From the NCBI GenBank assembly GCA_949286115.1, contig CASEBK010000031.1:1-64000 (forward strand): a stretch of DNA of 64,000 nucleotides. Reading direction: 5' to 3'. This DNA comes from an uncultured Veillonellaceae bacterium (GTDB taxonomy: Bacteria; Bacillota; Negativicutes; Veillonellales; Dialisteraceae). The notes beneath the pieces were generated by a model that searched no databases, was not told the DNA's origin, and was given only the letters and a program-made list of their open reading frames with translations. Position 1 is the stretch's first letter; each line of letters begins with the position of its first letter. Of the stretch, positions 52,684-61,000 are shown one piece after another. The position numbers were made by a program, and so were the translations under genes.

Positions 52684-52752
52684 TCAGTTGAGCAGATACA
52701 CGAGCCCGAAGAAGAATACGAGCGAGCCGCCGATGATCCATACGTACTTCAT
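52684..52752 (-). CDS. Putative 22-residue membrane peptide
   Basis: A start MKYVWIIGG leads into one hydrophobic helix and ends YLLN. An excellent ribosome site (AAGGAGGTGAGAGAA) stands directly before the ATG, and a terminator follows. It is probably a phage lysis-module peptide of unknown role. Its translation signal is the best of all the small frames in the prophage. Confidence 0.55.
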   Translation of the reverse strand: MKYVWIIGGSLVFFFGLVYLLN

Positions 52753-52771
52753 TTCTCTCACCTCCTTTCAA

Positions 52772-52984
52772 TTAAAAAGCCCATCCGCCAATGATCATGG
52801 CGAATGAGCGAAGCTCTGGAAGGTTTGGCTTCCCGGTTTCCTTCCAGTCCCATATGAATAACCCCAGATATAGGGCTACCACCAGAATAAGGATGACTTT
52901 GTATACGGTACGATAGTTTAATCCGAAGTCGTTGGAGAATTTCTTCACCGCGTCTTTGATGTATCCTCTGATCTTCTCTTTCAC
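52772..52984 (-). CDS. Small phage membrane protein, holin candidate
   Basis: 70 residues: an amphipathic basic N-terminal helix (KEKIRGYIKDAVKKFSNDFG), a membrane helix (residues about 29-48, VILILVVALYLGLFIWDW), a short loop and a second weaker hydrophobic end (SFAMIIGGWAF). Size, topology and place just before the endolysin fit a small holin, but no family is recognised. It overlaps the next gene upstream by four bases. Confidence 0.5.
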   Translation of the reverse strand: MKEKIRGYIKDAVKKFSNDFGLNYRTVYKVILILVVALYLGLFIWDWKETGKPNLPELRSFAMIIGGWAF

Positions 52985-53301
52985 TTTGTCACCTCCGGTG
53001 ACTTCATCGGCAGTTCCATTACCCGCTCGACCAACGGCGGTATTGTCCCATTCCCGCCAAGGCGCGTGTAAATATCAAACATATGATTGATGTTGTCTCT
53101 CATTTCTTGACTGCAAAATCCTCCGTCAAGACATTTTTCTATCTTGTGTAGCAGACGATCTCTTACCAGCGCGCACAGCGCCTCCTGTTCAAGATCGTCT
53201 TTTTCCCGTTTCTTTTTCAGCATGCGAATGGCATATCCGAGCGCAAACCCCATGGACGCATATAGGGCTTCCCCTATGTAGTGTATGATGATCTCTTCCA
53301 C
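52981..53301 (-). CDS. Phage late protein with N-terminal membrane helix
   Basis: 106 residues. The first 28 form a membrane segment (HYIGEALYASMGFALGYAIRML), followed by a basic stretch KKKREKD and a helical cytoplasmic-looking domain with two Cys. Function is not recognised. The position between tail genes and the lysis module, with four-base coupling to the following gene, makes a holin-related or superinfection role possible. Confidence 0.55.
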   Translation of the reverse strand: MEEIIIHYIGEALYASMGFALGYAIRMLKKKREKDDLEQEALCALVRDRLLHKIEKCLDGGFCSQEMRDNINHMFDIYTRLGGNGTIPPLVERVMELPMKSPEVTK

Positions 53302-53304
53302 GGT

Positions 53305-53592
53305 TTACTCCAGAATTTTTTCTACTTCTTCTTTCGTGTACCCCAATCGATTCATGAGGCAGTCCGGGTTTTCTTTCCATTCAAGCTGGTACTTCTTCCC
53401 TGTCTCGTCATCGGGCACGACTTTGTGCGTATCGTCAGTTACTCCGTCTCCGGCTGCCTCTCCGATGTTGAACCATCCGCATCGCGTGTCCAGGAGCGAC
53501 TGGAAGGATTTCTCCCACATCTCCTTCGGGAAGTTTTCTCTTACATACTCATAGTCTGCTTTACTGTTTAATCTTTTCGGGTATCCTTTCAT
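53305..53592 (-). CDS. Conserved-looking phage protein of unknown function
   Basis: 95 residues from the ATG at 53592 (RBS GAGGAGG); the longer frame start lacks a ribosome site. Acidic, soluble, with GYPKRLNSKADYEYVRENFP at the start and a C-terminal YTKEEVEKILE helix. No signal or membrane segment. It lies 10 bases downstream of the DGR-linked 98-residue protein and is presumably cotranscribed. Confidence 0.65.
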   Translation of the reverse strand: MKGYPKRLNSKADYEYVRENFPKEMWEKSFQSLLDTRCGWFNIGEAAGDGVTDDTHKVVPDDETGKKYQLEWKENPDCLMNRLGYTKEEVEKILE

Positions 53593-53602
53593 GTTTACCT
53601 CC

Positions 53603-53899
53603 TCACGAAAAAGTATAGTAGCTTCCACGTTTTCGGATGACCGTGGAGAACGGCATGTGCTCTTTATACTGTTCTGCCTGCCTCATGAGCACTTCTGAGT
53701 TGGAGAACAGGATGTACAGCCTGTCTTCTCCGGCATGCCGGTATTGGAGCTGCAAGCATTTCTTACCTTTTACCGCCTTCGACGGCATGATCCGGTAGGC
53801 CAGCACTTCGATTTCTTTGTTGAAGAGATTAGATATCTCTTCTTTGTCTCCGTCGAGCCTACAGTCTTCGGCTTCCGCGAATGCGGAAAATTTTTCCAT
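53603..53899 (-). CDS. DGR-linked small protein of unknown function
   Basis: 98 residues, overlapping the 3' end of the reverse transcriptase gene by 41 bases in another frame. Predicted beta-rich: EVLAYRIMPSKAVKGKKCLQ, then RLYILFSNSEVLMRQAEQY and a basic end FSTVIRKRGSYYTF. It does not look like Avd, the usual four-helix accessory protein of such retroelements, and no avd-like gene is seen here. It may be an alternative accessory factor or an unrelated phage protein. Confidence 0.6.
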   Translation of the reverse strand: MEKFSAFAEAEDCRLDGDKEEISNLFNKEIEVLAYRIMPSKAVKGKKCLQLQYRHAGEDRLYILFSNSEVLMRQAEQYKEHMPFSTVIRKRGSYYTFS

Positions 53900-54917
53900 T
53901 TTCTATCGCCTCCTTTGTTTCGTTGAGTTCTATGGCCATTTGAAGGTTGTGAGAGTTTGCGTGGATGAGCCACCCTCTGATACTGGCTACGGTTGATAAG
54001 GCCTTCCCCTTTGTCGTCTTTCCGTTTCGCAGCATGTATGGGATCTCACGCACTGTTTTCTTCATGCGCTTCGCAGTTCTCTTTCTCACGAGGATGTATC
54101 CTCCCGGAAAATGCCTGTACCCCAGAAAATCTATGCCGCGCGATGTGGGGAATAGGTCGAATCTGCTGAAATTGAGGAGAAGCCCCTCTTCCACAAATCG
54201 CCTGATCTTCTCTCCAGCGGCGCGCAGCTCTTCTTTTTCGCCGAATAGGACGAAGTCGTCACAATATCGAATGTACCCTTTGATATGGAGTGTCTGCTTG
54301 ATATAGTCATCCAGCTCTCCCAGATAAAGATTCCCGAACCACTGCGACGTGAGATTTCCTATCGGGGCATTCTTTCTTCCAGGGAAGCTGTCTATGATGA
54401 GGTCAAGCACCCGGAGCACGCGCCGGTCTTTCAGCTTGCGGCGCAGGACAGTTTTCATCAGATCATGATCCATAGACGGGTAGAATTTGGATATGTCGCA
54501 CTTGAGGCAGTATGGATACCGTCTCACATATTCCATGCACCTTTTGCTTCCAGCATGCTGTCCTTTCCCCGGTCTGCATGAATAGGTATCGTAAATCATG
54601 AGCTTGTCCCATGTTTCTTGTAATACATCCACCACGGCATGATGGAGCACCCGATCCGGATAGAATTTGGCGATGTAGATCGTCCTCTTTTTCGGCTCGT
54701 AGATCACCCGTTCTTTGTACGGAGAGGGGCGCCACGTGTCATTTTCTAAGATGTATTGAAGATATCTAATGCAGTCATCGAGATGCTCCCCCGCTCTCCT
54801 GATCGCTGTCTTTGTGGCGCGGGATTTCTTGTTTTTGCTCCGGCACGCCGCGTGGTAGGCGCGGCGCAGGTTTTCTTCGGAGATCACCGTCTCCCAGAAG
54901 TTTCCATAGCGTTTCAT
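53859..54917 (-). CDS. Reverse transcriptase of a diversity-generating retroelement
   Basis: 352 residues. Reverse-transcriptase motifs are in order: KCDISKFYPSMDHDL (motif with catalytic Asp, residue about 140), IGNLTSQWFGNLYL (residues about 186-199; the SQ form characteristic of DGR enzymes rather than group II introns), IRYCDDFVLFG (YxDD box as YCDD, residues about 216-226) and a thumb-like basic C-terminus. No maturase or HNH domain is present. It copies the template-repeat RNA with errors at adenines. The template lies 119 bases before its start codon and the target gene just upstream. Confidence 0.95.
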   Translation of the reverse strand: MKRYGNFWETVISEENLRRAYHAACRSKNKKSRATKTAIRRAGEHLDDCIRYLQYILENDTWRPSPYKERVIYEPKKRTIYIAKFYPDRVLHHAVVDVLQETWDKLMIYDTYSCRPGKGQHAGSKRCMEYVRRYPYCLKCDISKFYPSMDHDLMKTVLRRKLKDRRVLRVLDLIIDSFPGRKNAPIGNLTSQWFGNLYLGELDDYIKQTLHIKGYIRYCDDFVLFGEKEELRAAGEKIRRFVEEGLLLNFSRFDLFPTSRGIDFLGYRHFPGGYILVRKRTAKRMKKTVREIPYMLRNGKTTKGKALSTVASIRGWLIHANSHNLQMAIELNETKEAIENGKIFRIRGSRRL

Positions 54918-55035
54918 TTCATGGCGGCGGAAATTTCAAGAAAGTCTTTACTATCCCCGCCTGCCTCCCTTTTCGTGTTTTGCTGTAATAGCATGGCCTG
55001 CCCGCCCAGCCGAGGGATTTGGCACAGCCCCCGTA

Positions 55036-55147
55036 TCAGCTGCCGCGCGCCCGGCGTTGTTCGCATTGCGGTAGGCCGCCGATTGATTCCCATTGACCGC
55101 ACGCGACCCGCAATAGCCGCCATTGCTCCAGTTACCACCGGCGCAGG
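55036..55147 (-). repeat. DGR template repeat (TR)
   Basis: 112 bases that match 55224-55335 at 101 positions (offset 188). All 11 mismatches are at coding-strand adenines of this copy, out of 21 adenines in the repeat. Most are in AAY codons (Asn) that would spread over many amino acids. It is non-coding in practice: only a short frame crosses it. Transcribed with the reverse transcriptase, it gives the RNA template for mutagenic homing. Confidence 0.96.
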
Positions 55148-55156
55148 CTTCGGCAG

Positions 55157-55198
55157 ACAAGCCAATTTTTCGCGGGCGACTTGCGGCCCGCGGCTTGT
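55157..55198. repeat. Inverted repeat next to the variable gene (possible DGR cruciform)
   Basis: Inner arms CGCGGGC (55171-55177) and GCCCGCG (55186-55192), outer arms ACAAGCC (55157) and GGCTTGT (55192). On the minus strand it follows the target stop codon by a few bases and lacks a T tract, so it is not a terminator. A hairpin just past the variable repeat assists target recognition in Bordetella phage. Confidence 0.6.
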
Positions 55199-55201
55199 GA
55201 T

Positions 55202-56311
55202 TTACAGGTTTACGACCCTCGGCTCAGCCGCCGCGCGCCCGGCGCAGTTCGCATCGCGGTAGGCCGCCGAAAGAAGCCCACCGACCGCACGCGACCCGCA
55301 ATAGCCGCCATTGCTCCAGTGACCACCGGCGCAGGGTAACCATAGCGTCCCGTAAGCGCGACCGTACCCGGAGCCGCCATCAATGGTACTATCGAAATTC
55401 GATGACCCCCATCCGCTTCCTCCTGCCATACCGTAGTTGTTGCTCCACTGCCACAGGCACCCGGCACAGTCTTCACAGCCGATGCTCGACACAATGCGCG
55501 TGCCGTTAGAATTGACGTGCCCGCCGGTGGTATTAGGATCAGCAGCGCCCTTGATCGCAATGTTTTCTTCGATTCCCTTGAAGGCGTTGAAAAATTCATG
55601 CAGGTACGGATTTCTCATGCCCAGCTTCGCCAGCTCTTCTGTGAATTTCAGTCCGTGATACGGCGGGGTTGACGAGCCGTCAAGAATCACGCCGCCGTAC
55701 ACAGAAGCAGGTACGCCATCCAGTTCAGACAAGAGGTAGATGGAGATCCACACGTCATCGGCTTTGCTGTAGACCATCCCTTCGTTTTCTGACTTCGCCC
55801 GATGAAGCAAGTCCCACGCAGACGCCGGCAGAATTTCCCCCGCGAGCCACCCGGAGAGATCGTTTCCTTCGATCGTCCCCACATCCATGCATTCGCAGTG
55901 GAACCCCCCGATCTTCCGGCTGTTGTTTTCATTTTTTCCGGCCGGGACTGTAGAGTTTCCTGACAGTACGATTTCCGGCACGGTTCCGGATGCAGGCTGG
56001 CATGCATAGATGTAGAAGTCTTTCCCGGCGCGGTTCGATGCCGTTGCATTGGCTCCGTCGTCCCATGCGGCGGCCTCGTCGATGTTGATCACTTGATCCT
56101 CGATGGTCTGATACAGTCCGTCTCCGATGTTGGCCGTCGTCCACGCCGGGATAGTGACGCTCCGTTTCCCCGGCGTCCACAGGCCTGTCCGCGAGTAATG
56201 GTGCGGCCGCGTGAAGATCCGCACGCCGGACATCGTTACCTCTGGCGCAATCTTGTCCGATACCCTCGCGTCTTTGACCTCAAACACAGCTGTCCCGTCT
56301 GTTATCTTCAT
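55202..56311 (-). CDS. DGR variable protein, C-type-lectin-fold phage tail/receptor-binding protein
   Basis: 369 residues from the ATG at 56311 (RBS GGGAGGAAG); the longer frame start lacks a ribosome site. An N-terminal KITDGTAVFEVKDARV tag resembles that of the preceding tail module. The C-terminal 100 residues have the lectin/FGE-type pattern GCLWQWSNNYG, YGRAYGTLW and a final CAGG-x-WSNGGYCGSRAV, where the variable residues lie. Such proteins are displayed at phage tail tips and bind host receptors, and variation changes host range. It starts within the stop codon of the preceding gene. Confidence 0.9.
   Translation of the reverse strand: MKITDGTAVFEVKDARVSDKIAPEVTMSGVRIFTRPHHYSRTGLWTPGKRSVTIPAWTTANIGDGLYQTIEDQVINIDEAAAWDDGANATASNRAGKDFYIYACQPASGTVPEIVLSGNSTVPAGKNENNSRKIGGFHCECMDVGTIEGNDLSGWLAGEILPASAWDLLHRAKSENEGMVYSKADDVWISIYLLSELDGVPASVYGGVILDGSSTPPYHGLKFTEELAKLGMRNPYLHEFFNAFKGIEENIAIKGAADPNTTGGHVNSNGTRIVSSIGCEDCAGCLWQWSNNYGMAGGSGWGSSNFDSTIDGGSGYGRAYGTLWLPCAGGHWSNGGYCGSRAVGGLLSAAYRDANCAGRAAAEPRVVNL
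55224..55335 (-). repeat. DGR variable repeat (VR) at the end of the target gene
   Basis: The 112-base partner of the template repeat, encoding most of the last 44 residues of the lectin-like protein. Compared with the template, Asn codons have become His, Gly, Leu, Asp and Cys, Gln has become Leu, and one change is silent. The downstream end (GCGCGGCGGCTGA on the coding strand) is G+C-rich and identical but for one adenine position, as expected for the initiation site of homing. Confidence 0.96.
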
Positions 56312-56839
56312 GTCTTCCTCCCGTTCTTTGTCTTGACTCCATAAATAGAAGTCAATGTTCTTCCGTTTGCTTTCACATGCTCCCAAATGGTATCTGTACA
56401 GTTATTCACGTCCCATACGATGATGTAATCGCTGGTGTTTTTCAGATAGATGTACTTGATCCATTCCTTCTCTTTTGCCCAGTGCCTCCGCGAAAAGCCG
56501 CTTGATCTTCGATACTTCGATACGGTCTATGCACAGCCACCTGTCACCGTCGTATCCGACAAATTCCAGATAGTCATAGTCCGTATAGGGATGGGCCAGA
56601 GTTACCTTATCCGATGCTCCTATATCTGTTACATCTGTTGTTTTGGACAAATCCACCCCGGCGAGAAGATCCCGTTGAATTTCCACGCTGTCAGCAAAGG
56701 AATATAGGTCAGAGATCTTTGCTTCTGCGGCTTCAATATCCGCCTTTGCCGATTCAATCTCTTTGTTGGCTTCCGAGATATCTTTCTCATTCTGCCTCAT
56801 ATCCTTCACGGTGAATGTCGCTGTTCCATCAACTATCAC
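56308..56839 (-). CDS. Tail module with an internal frameshift
   Basis: From a GTG at 56839 the frame codes for a DGTATFTVKDMRQNEKD start, a coiled coil (EANKEIESAKADIEAAEAK) and a globular part (YDYLEFVGYDGDRWLCI), then runs to a stop at 56402. After the run AAAA near 56473-56476, the next frame continues sensibly (EKEWIKYIYLKNTSDYIIVW, then NCTDTIWEHVKANG) and ends at 56308 in a four-base overlap with the variable gene. Removing one A joins the two into about 176 residues. It is a recent mutation, a sequencing error or a programmed shift. Probably part of the tail tip. Confidence 0.65.
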
Positions 56840-58058
56840 CCCCCCGTGTCTTCACTTCGCTAAAGTCTGGTTCCTCTGCTCCAGTGGTTCCTGCCGTGAT
56901 GCATTCGAGGTAGTTGTACGACGGTAAGGAAGCGCTGTAAGCGATGTCTCCCACCTTGTATTCCTTATTGCGCTGTAGGATGTTGAGGCCTGCCCAGAAC
57001 TCATTTTTCTTACCGTTGGCCGTTTCTACCGTGACTTTCCCGTTCTGCTCTTCCACCTTAATGACCGGATCGCCCACGCCTCCTGCGGCTTGTTCTGCTT
57101 TGGCCGCACTTTCTGCCGCTGCCGCTTCGGAGTTGGCGGCGTTCTCTTCGGACGTGGCTGCATGCTGTTCGGACAGGGCCGCCGCGTTGGCCGAGGCAAG
57201 GGCGAGCTCCTGCGACTTTGCCGCTGCCTGCGCGGATGCCGCGGCGCTTTCTTCAGATCCGGCCGCGTTGGCCTCGCTCTGCGCCGCTGCCTCTTCGCTT
57301 GCCTTTGCTGCGCTTTCCGATGCGGCCGCCGCGTTCTCGCTGGCCTTTGCGTTGGTCTCGCTCGTCTTCGCCGCGTCTTCGGAAATGGCTGCTGTTTCCT
57401 CCGACTGCGCCGCGGCGTCTTCCGACTCTTTCGCCGCGGTCTGCGACGCCATGGCGGCCTCTTCGCTGGCCTTTGCCGCTTCCTCGCTCCTCCGTGCCGC
57501 GTTCTCGCTGGCAAGAGCCGCAGCCGCCGAGTCGGCCGCCTGACCGGCCGCGATGTTCGGATTAGGTCCGGTAACGAGCTTTTTCCCTGTCTCGTCCCAG
57601 AAGAAGGAGGAGTTTGGCGTCGGCATGGGGAGCATGGTGTCTACCCCTTCCGCTTCTACGGATAGGATCAGATGCCGCTTTGCGTCTGTTGCGAGATCCT
57701 GCGCGATCATTGTGAGCTTGTCCAGTGCTTCTTCTGATACGTTGAACGGCCATTTGTCTCCGAGCGATGTCTCCTGATTGATGACGGTATTTCTCTGGAT
57801 CACGAGATACCATCCCGTCGGGAGTATCTCCGGACGCTCCGTTTCGGCCGGTTCCTCTCCTGTTGGATATCCAGGATACATTACGGCCTTCTTGTCCATA
57901 TCCACGTAGTAGTCCTTCTCCAGCGTTGTCCGGTTCCCGTCGGGATCCACGAGAGTGACAGATATATCTCCTCTGTCCAATGCCGTGAACGTGAACGGAA
58001 ATTCAGTGGTCTTTCCGTCTCCGAGATAGACCGCCCTGTTCGTTTCGACTCCGATCAT
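56829..58058 (-). CDS. Phage tail fibre protein with heptad-repeat shaft
   Basis: 409 residues. The N-terminal domain (residues 1-110, ETNRAVYLGDGKTTEFPFTFTALDRGDISVTL) is of the T7-type tail-fibre attachment kind. Residues about 170-320 are an almost perfect seven-residue repeat of the form ASExAAK, which should be a trimeric coiled-coil shaft. The C-terminal 80 residues (VEEQNGKVTVETANGKKNEFWAGL to the stop) make a small tip domain. It overlaps the upstream large gene by four bases and the following module by 11. Confidence 0.85.
   Translation of the reverse strand: MIGVETNRAVYLGDGKTTEFPFTFTALDRGDISVTLVDPDGNRTTLEKDYYVDMDKKAVMYPGYPTGEEPAETERPEILPTGWYLVIQRNTVINQETSLGDKWPFNVSEEALDKLTMIAQDLATDAKRHLILSVEAEGVDTMLPMPTPNSSFFWDETGKKLVTGPNPNIAAGQAADSAAAALASENAARRSEEAAKASEEAAMASQTAAKESEDAAAQSEETAAISEDAAKTSETNAKASENAAAASESAAKASEEAAAQSEANAAGSEESAAASAQAAAKSQELALASANAAALSEQHAATSEENAANSEAAAAESAAKAEQAAGGVGDPVIKVEEQNGKVTVETANGKKNEFWAGLNILQRNKEYKVGDIAYSASLPSYNYLECITAGTTGAEEPDFSEVKTRGGDS
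57080..57545 (-). repeat. Repeats coding for the heptad shaft
   Basis: About 21 degenerate copies of a 21-base unit coding for ASExAAx-like heptads in the tail fibre gene. A stretch like this can change length by slippage. It also produces long spurious frames on the opposite strand. Confidence 0.75.
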
Positions 58059-61000
58059 TTTTTACTCCTTTCCACATCTCTGTCAAAAATAAGGCTGGAA
58101 ACAATCTCCGTGAGCGTCTTGTCCGTGTCCTCCGTTACGAGCTTTATGAGGCTCCAGAATCCGTCTGTCATGGTGTCCGACATTTTCCATACGCGGTTCC
58201 CCATGCGCGTGGCGTCCTTAGCCGTGTCCACCCATGTCTTCTTGTCCGATGTGATGTCTTTGTAGACCTTGAGCCCCTGGTCGATCACGGATAGAGCCGA
58301 AGCTTCAGATTTCCCGTCGCCCCGGTATACGCCCATGGCGTCGGCCGCCATATAGGGAATGATATCCCGGGCAAAGGGAATGCCCCCCACAGGACCGCTT
58401 CCCGCCATCGAGGCGGCGAGTCTCTGCCAGTAGTCTTCCTCATCGTCTCCCGTGGCGCGGGCCATTCCTTCCCGGATAGCCGCTTCCATGATGGACGGCA
58501 GGAACCACCAGAAGAGTGTCGCCATCACGAGGGGCCGCATGGCTCCGGATGTCGCGGCGCGGAAGGCGCTCATCCCGCGCCCCTTTTCTTGAAAGTCGTA
58601 TCCGGCGCGGATGAATTGATTCATCACGAGTGATGTATAGGAATAGAACGGCAGAAACTGCGAGATGTATTTCCCTTTCACCACGGCGGGGCGGTCTTTC
58701 ATTTCCCCGCTGCCGAAGGTCTCCCGCACAGCTTTGTCCGCGCGCCGCACCGCTTCCTTGTCGATCTCCTCTGCCGTCATATTTTCCCCGGAGAGCTCTG
58801 CCCGCGCCATGCGGTAGGTGTACATCCACTGCGGCAGGGACAGGGCGAAGTCTGTTTCCACGATCATGGCATAGCCGAATTTGTTCACCTCTTCCGCCAT
58901 GCCCTGTACGGCAGCCGTTGCCTTCCATGTGTTCTGGTCCACCGGGAGCCTCCTTTCCTGCATGAGATCCCGGTCGATGTTTATGCGTCGTCCCCGCATG
59001 AAGGAAGATTTCTCCATCACGAAGGCCCGCTGCCTGACGTAGTCTCCCCCGAGGTACATGTCCCCGAGCGCCCGCACGGCGTTCATGGCGCCCATGCGCT
59101 CCATCATGGGGAAGATGTTCGTCGCGTTGAGCAGCGCCGTGGAGGCGCGGAACGCCATGGCAGCGAAGGTCATTTTCTTCCGCTGCCGCATCAGGAAGCG
59201 TTCCATATTGTTCATCTTGTCGATGGGAGAATGCCACTGATCGGCCGCCCACTGTTTGAGGATGTTGTATTCATCCACGCCGATGCGGGCCACGAGGGCG
59301 TCTTTTACATCTCTGCTTGTGATGAGTTTGTACACGTCTACCGTGGCTTCGCGCATGGTGATGTGATGGACCGCTTCCTGGACGTGCTCAAGGTAGACGT
59401 CCAGATCCATACGTACATTTTGTCCTCCAGACGAGATGGCCCGCCGCTTAGTGGATCCCATGCCCAGCGTAAAGGTAGAGACGCCCTGCATGGCCTGCTG
59501 CGCGATCTCATTGGCGGCCAGCTCTGCCGTGCGTACGGAGGTGTCCTGGTCGTATTTGATGGGATAGTACATGCCGCGGATCTTTCGCCCGGATGAGAGC
59601 GTGATGTCGATGCCTTCCGTCTTTCCGAGCGGCACCCCGTATAGGTGATCCTGTACGGCATTTCTCTGGCTCCAGTAGGAGTCGATATGTGCCCACACGC
59701 CTTCCACGAAGTCCCAGTCTTTCTCTGTGAGATTCTGGAAGAGGAAATCTTCGATAACGCTCTCCCGTTCTCCCATGGTCTCTGCCAGCCGGGACCGGTT
59801 CGTCCGGTTCCCCCAGTTGAGCGCCATGGCAAGGAGGTTCTCTTTCGTGTACCGTACGGCCGCTCCGTTCTCGTCTTTTCCCAGCACGTAGATCTTTTCG
59901 CTGCGGATCTGCTGCCATTCTTTTCGGGTGTACAGGTTGACGTTCTTCAGTATCTCATCGTTGGCTTTTTCCGCCATGGTCCGCTCTTCCCCGGCCGCCC
60001 GGTCTATGGTCTCATAGAAGAGTTCATACCATTCCGGCCCCAGCCGTTCAAAGAGGATCTCCGGCAGGGTCAGCTCGTTCACGGCTTTTCCCAGTGCTTT
60101 GGTGATCCGTTCCTTTGTCCCGGCGCGGAGCTTCTCCAGGCGGGGATTTTTCAGTGCGCCGGTCCAGGTCGTTGTGACGAGCGTCTCCACGGCTTTCTCC
60201 ATGGATACGGGCTTCCCGTTCAGCCGGAGCGTGTTTCCTTCGTATTCACGCCGTCCCGTGGTGTAGGCGGCCTTTATGGCCTGCACGATATCTTGAAACT
60301 GCGCGTAGGTGAGTCGGCTCACCAGAGTCTTGTTCCTGTCTTCAAAGAGTGCCTTGAGCCAGCCTGCGATGACGTCGTCTCCGAGATAGACGCCGCCCGC
60401 TTCTTCCGCCGCCATGGCCTGCGTGGGGTTGAGCTCCATCGCAAAGTCTTTCCACGTGAAGGGGACGGGCTGTCCGTTCCCATTGACCGGCTGTATGGCG
60501 TCCTTCGTGGTGAGCCCCAGCTGGTAGGCCATGTGCTGTACGAAGTATCTCGACATGTCCTTCATGAGTACGGGATCCTCTTTGCGCCCGATCCGGTTCA
60601 CGATCCCCAGGATCCCGTAGCGCGCCGCCCCGTACCGGTCCGTTTCCGGCGTGGTCTTCGGATCTCCGCTGAGTGCCTTCTTCACGTTCTGCTCGTTTTC
60701 GCGGGCCACTCGAGACATCATGGCGTAGCGTATCTCGTTGTACTTCTCCTGCGCCGCGCCCTGCCAGTCGTTCTTCTCCACAGCCTGTGCCGCGCGCCGT
60801 GTCGCTGCCTGCGCTTTGTTGTCCCACCACTTCCAGTTGGTCGCCTTGCTTACAGGCTGATCTGACAGCTGCCACTCTGCCTGTGTTCGCAGCGCCCTTT
60901 TATCGTATCTGAGAGTCCTTCTCGCTTCTTTGAGTCCCTTCATGAGGTCTGTGAGCTGCCCGCGGAGTTTCTCCTTCTCCGCTTCGGCGCTGGCTGCTCT

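Noticed and set aside
53859-54917. Group II intron or retron as source of the reverse transcriptase
   Set aside because: No maturase or endonuclease domain, no intron RNA domain or msr/msd structure; the SQ motif and the adenine-only repeat differences identify a DGR.
55157-55198. Transcription terminator of the variable gene
   Set aside because: On the coding strand the stem is followed by AAAAATT rather than a T tract, and the template and reverse transcriptase downstream need read-through.
57080-57545. CRISPR-like spacing of repeats
   Set aside because: The units are contiguous degenerate 21-mers within a coding frame, without spacers; no cas genes are present.
57090-57665. Long plus-strand frames opposite the tail fibre
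   Set aside because: They come from the repeated Ala/Ser/Glu codons of the heptad shaft and read as Arg/Leu/Cys-rich low complexity.
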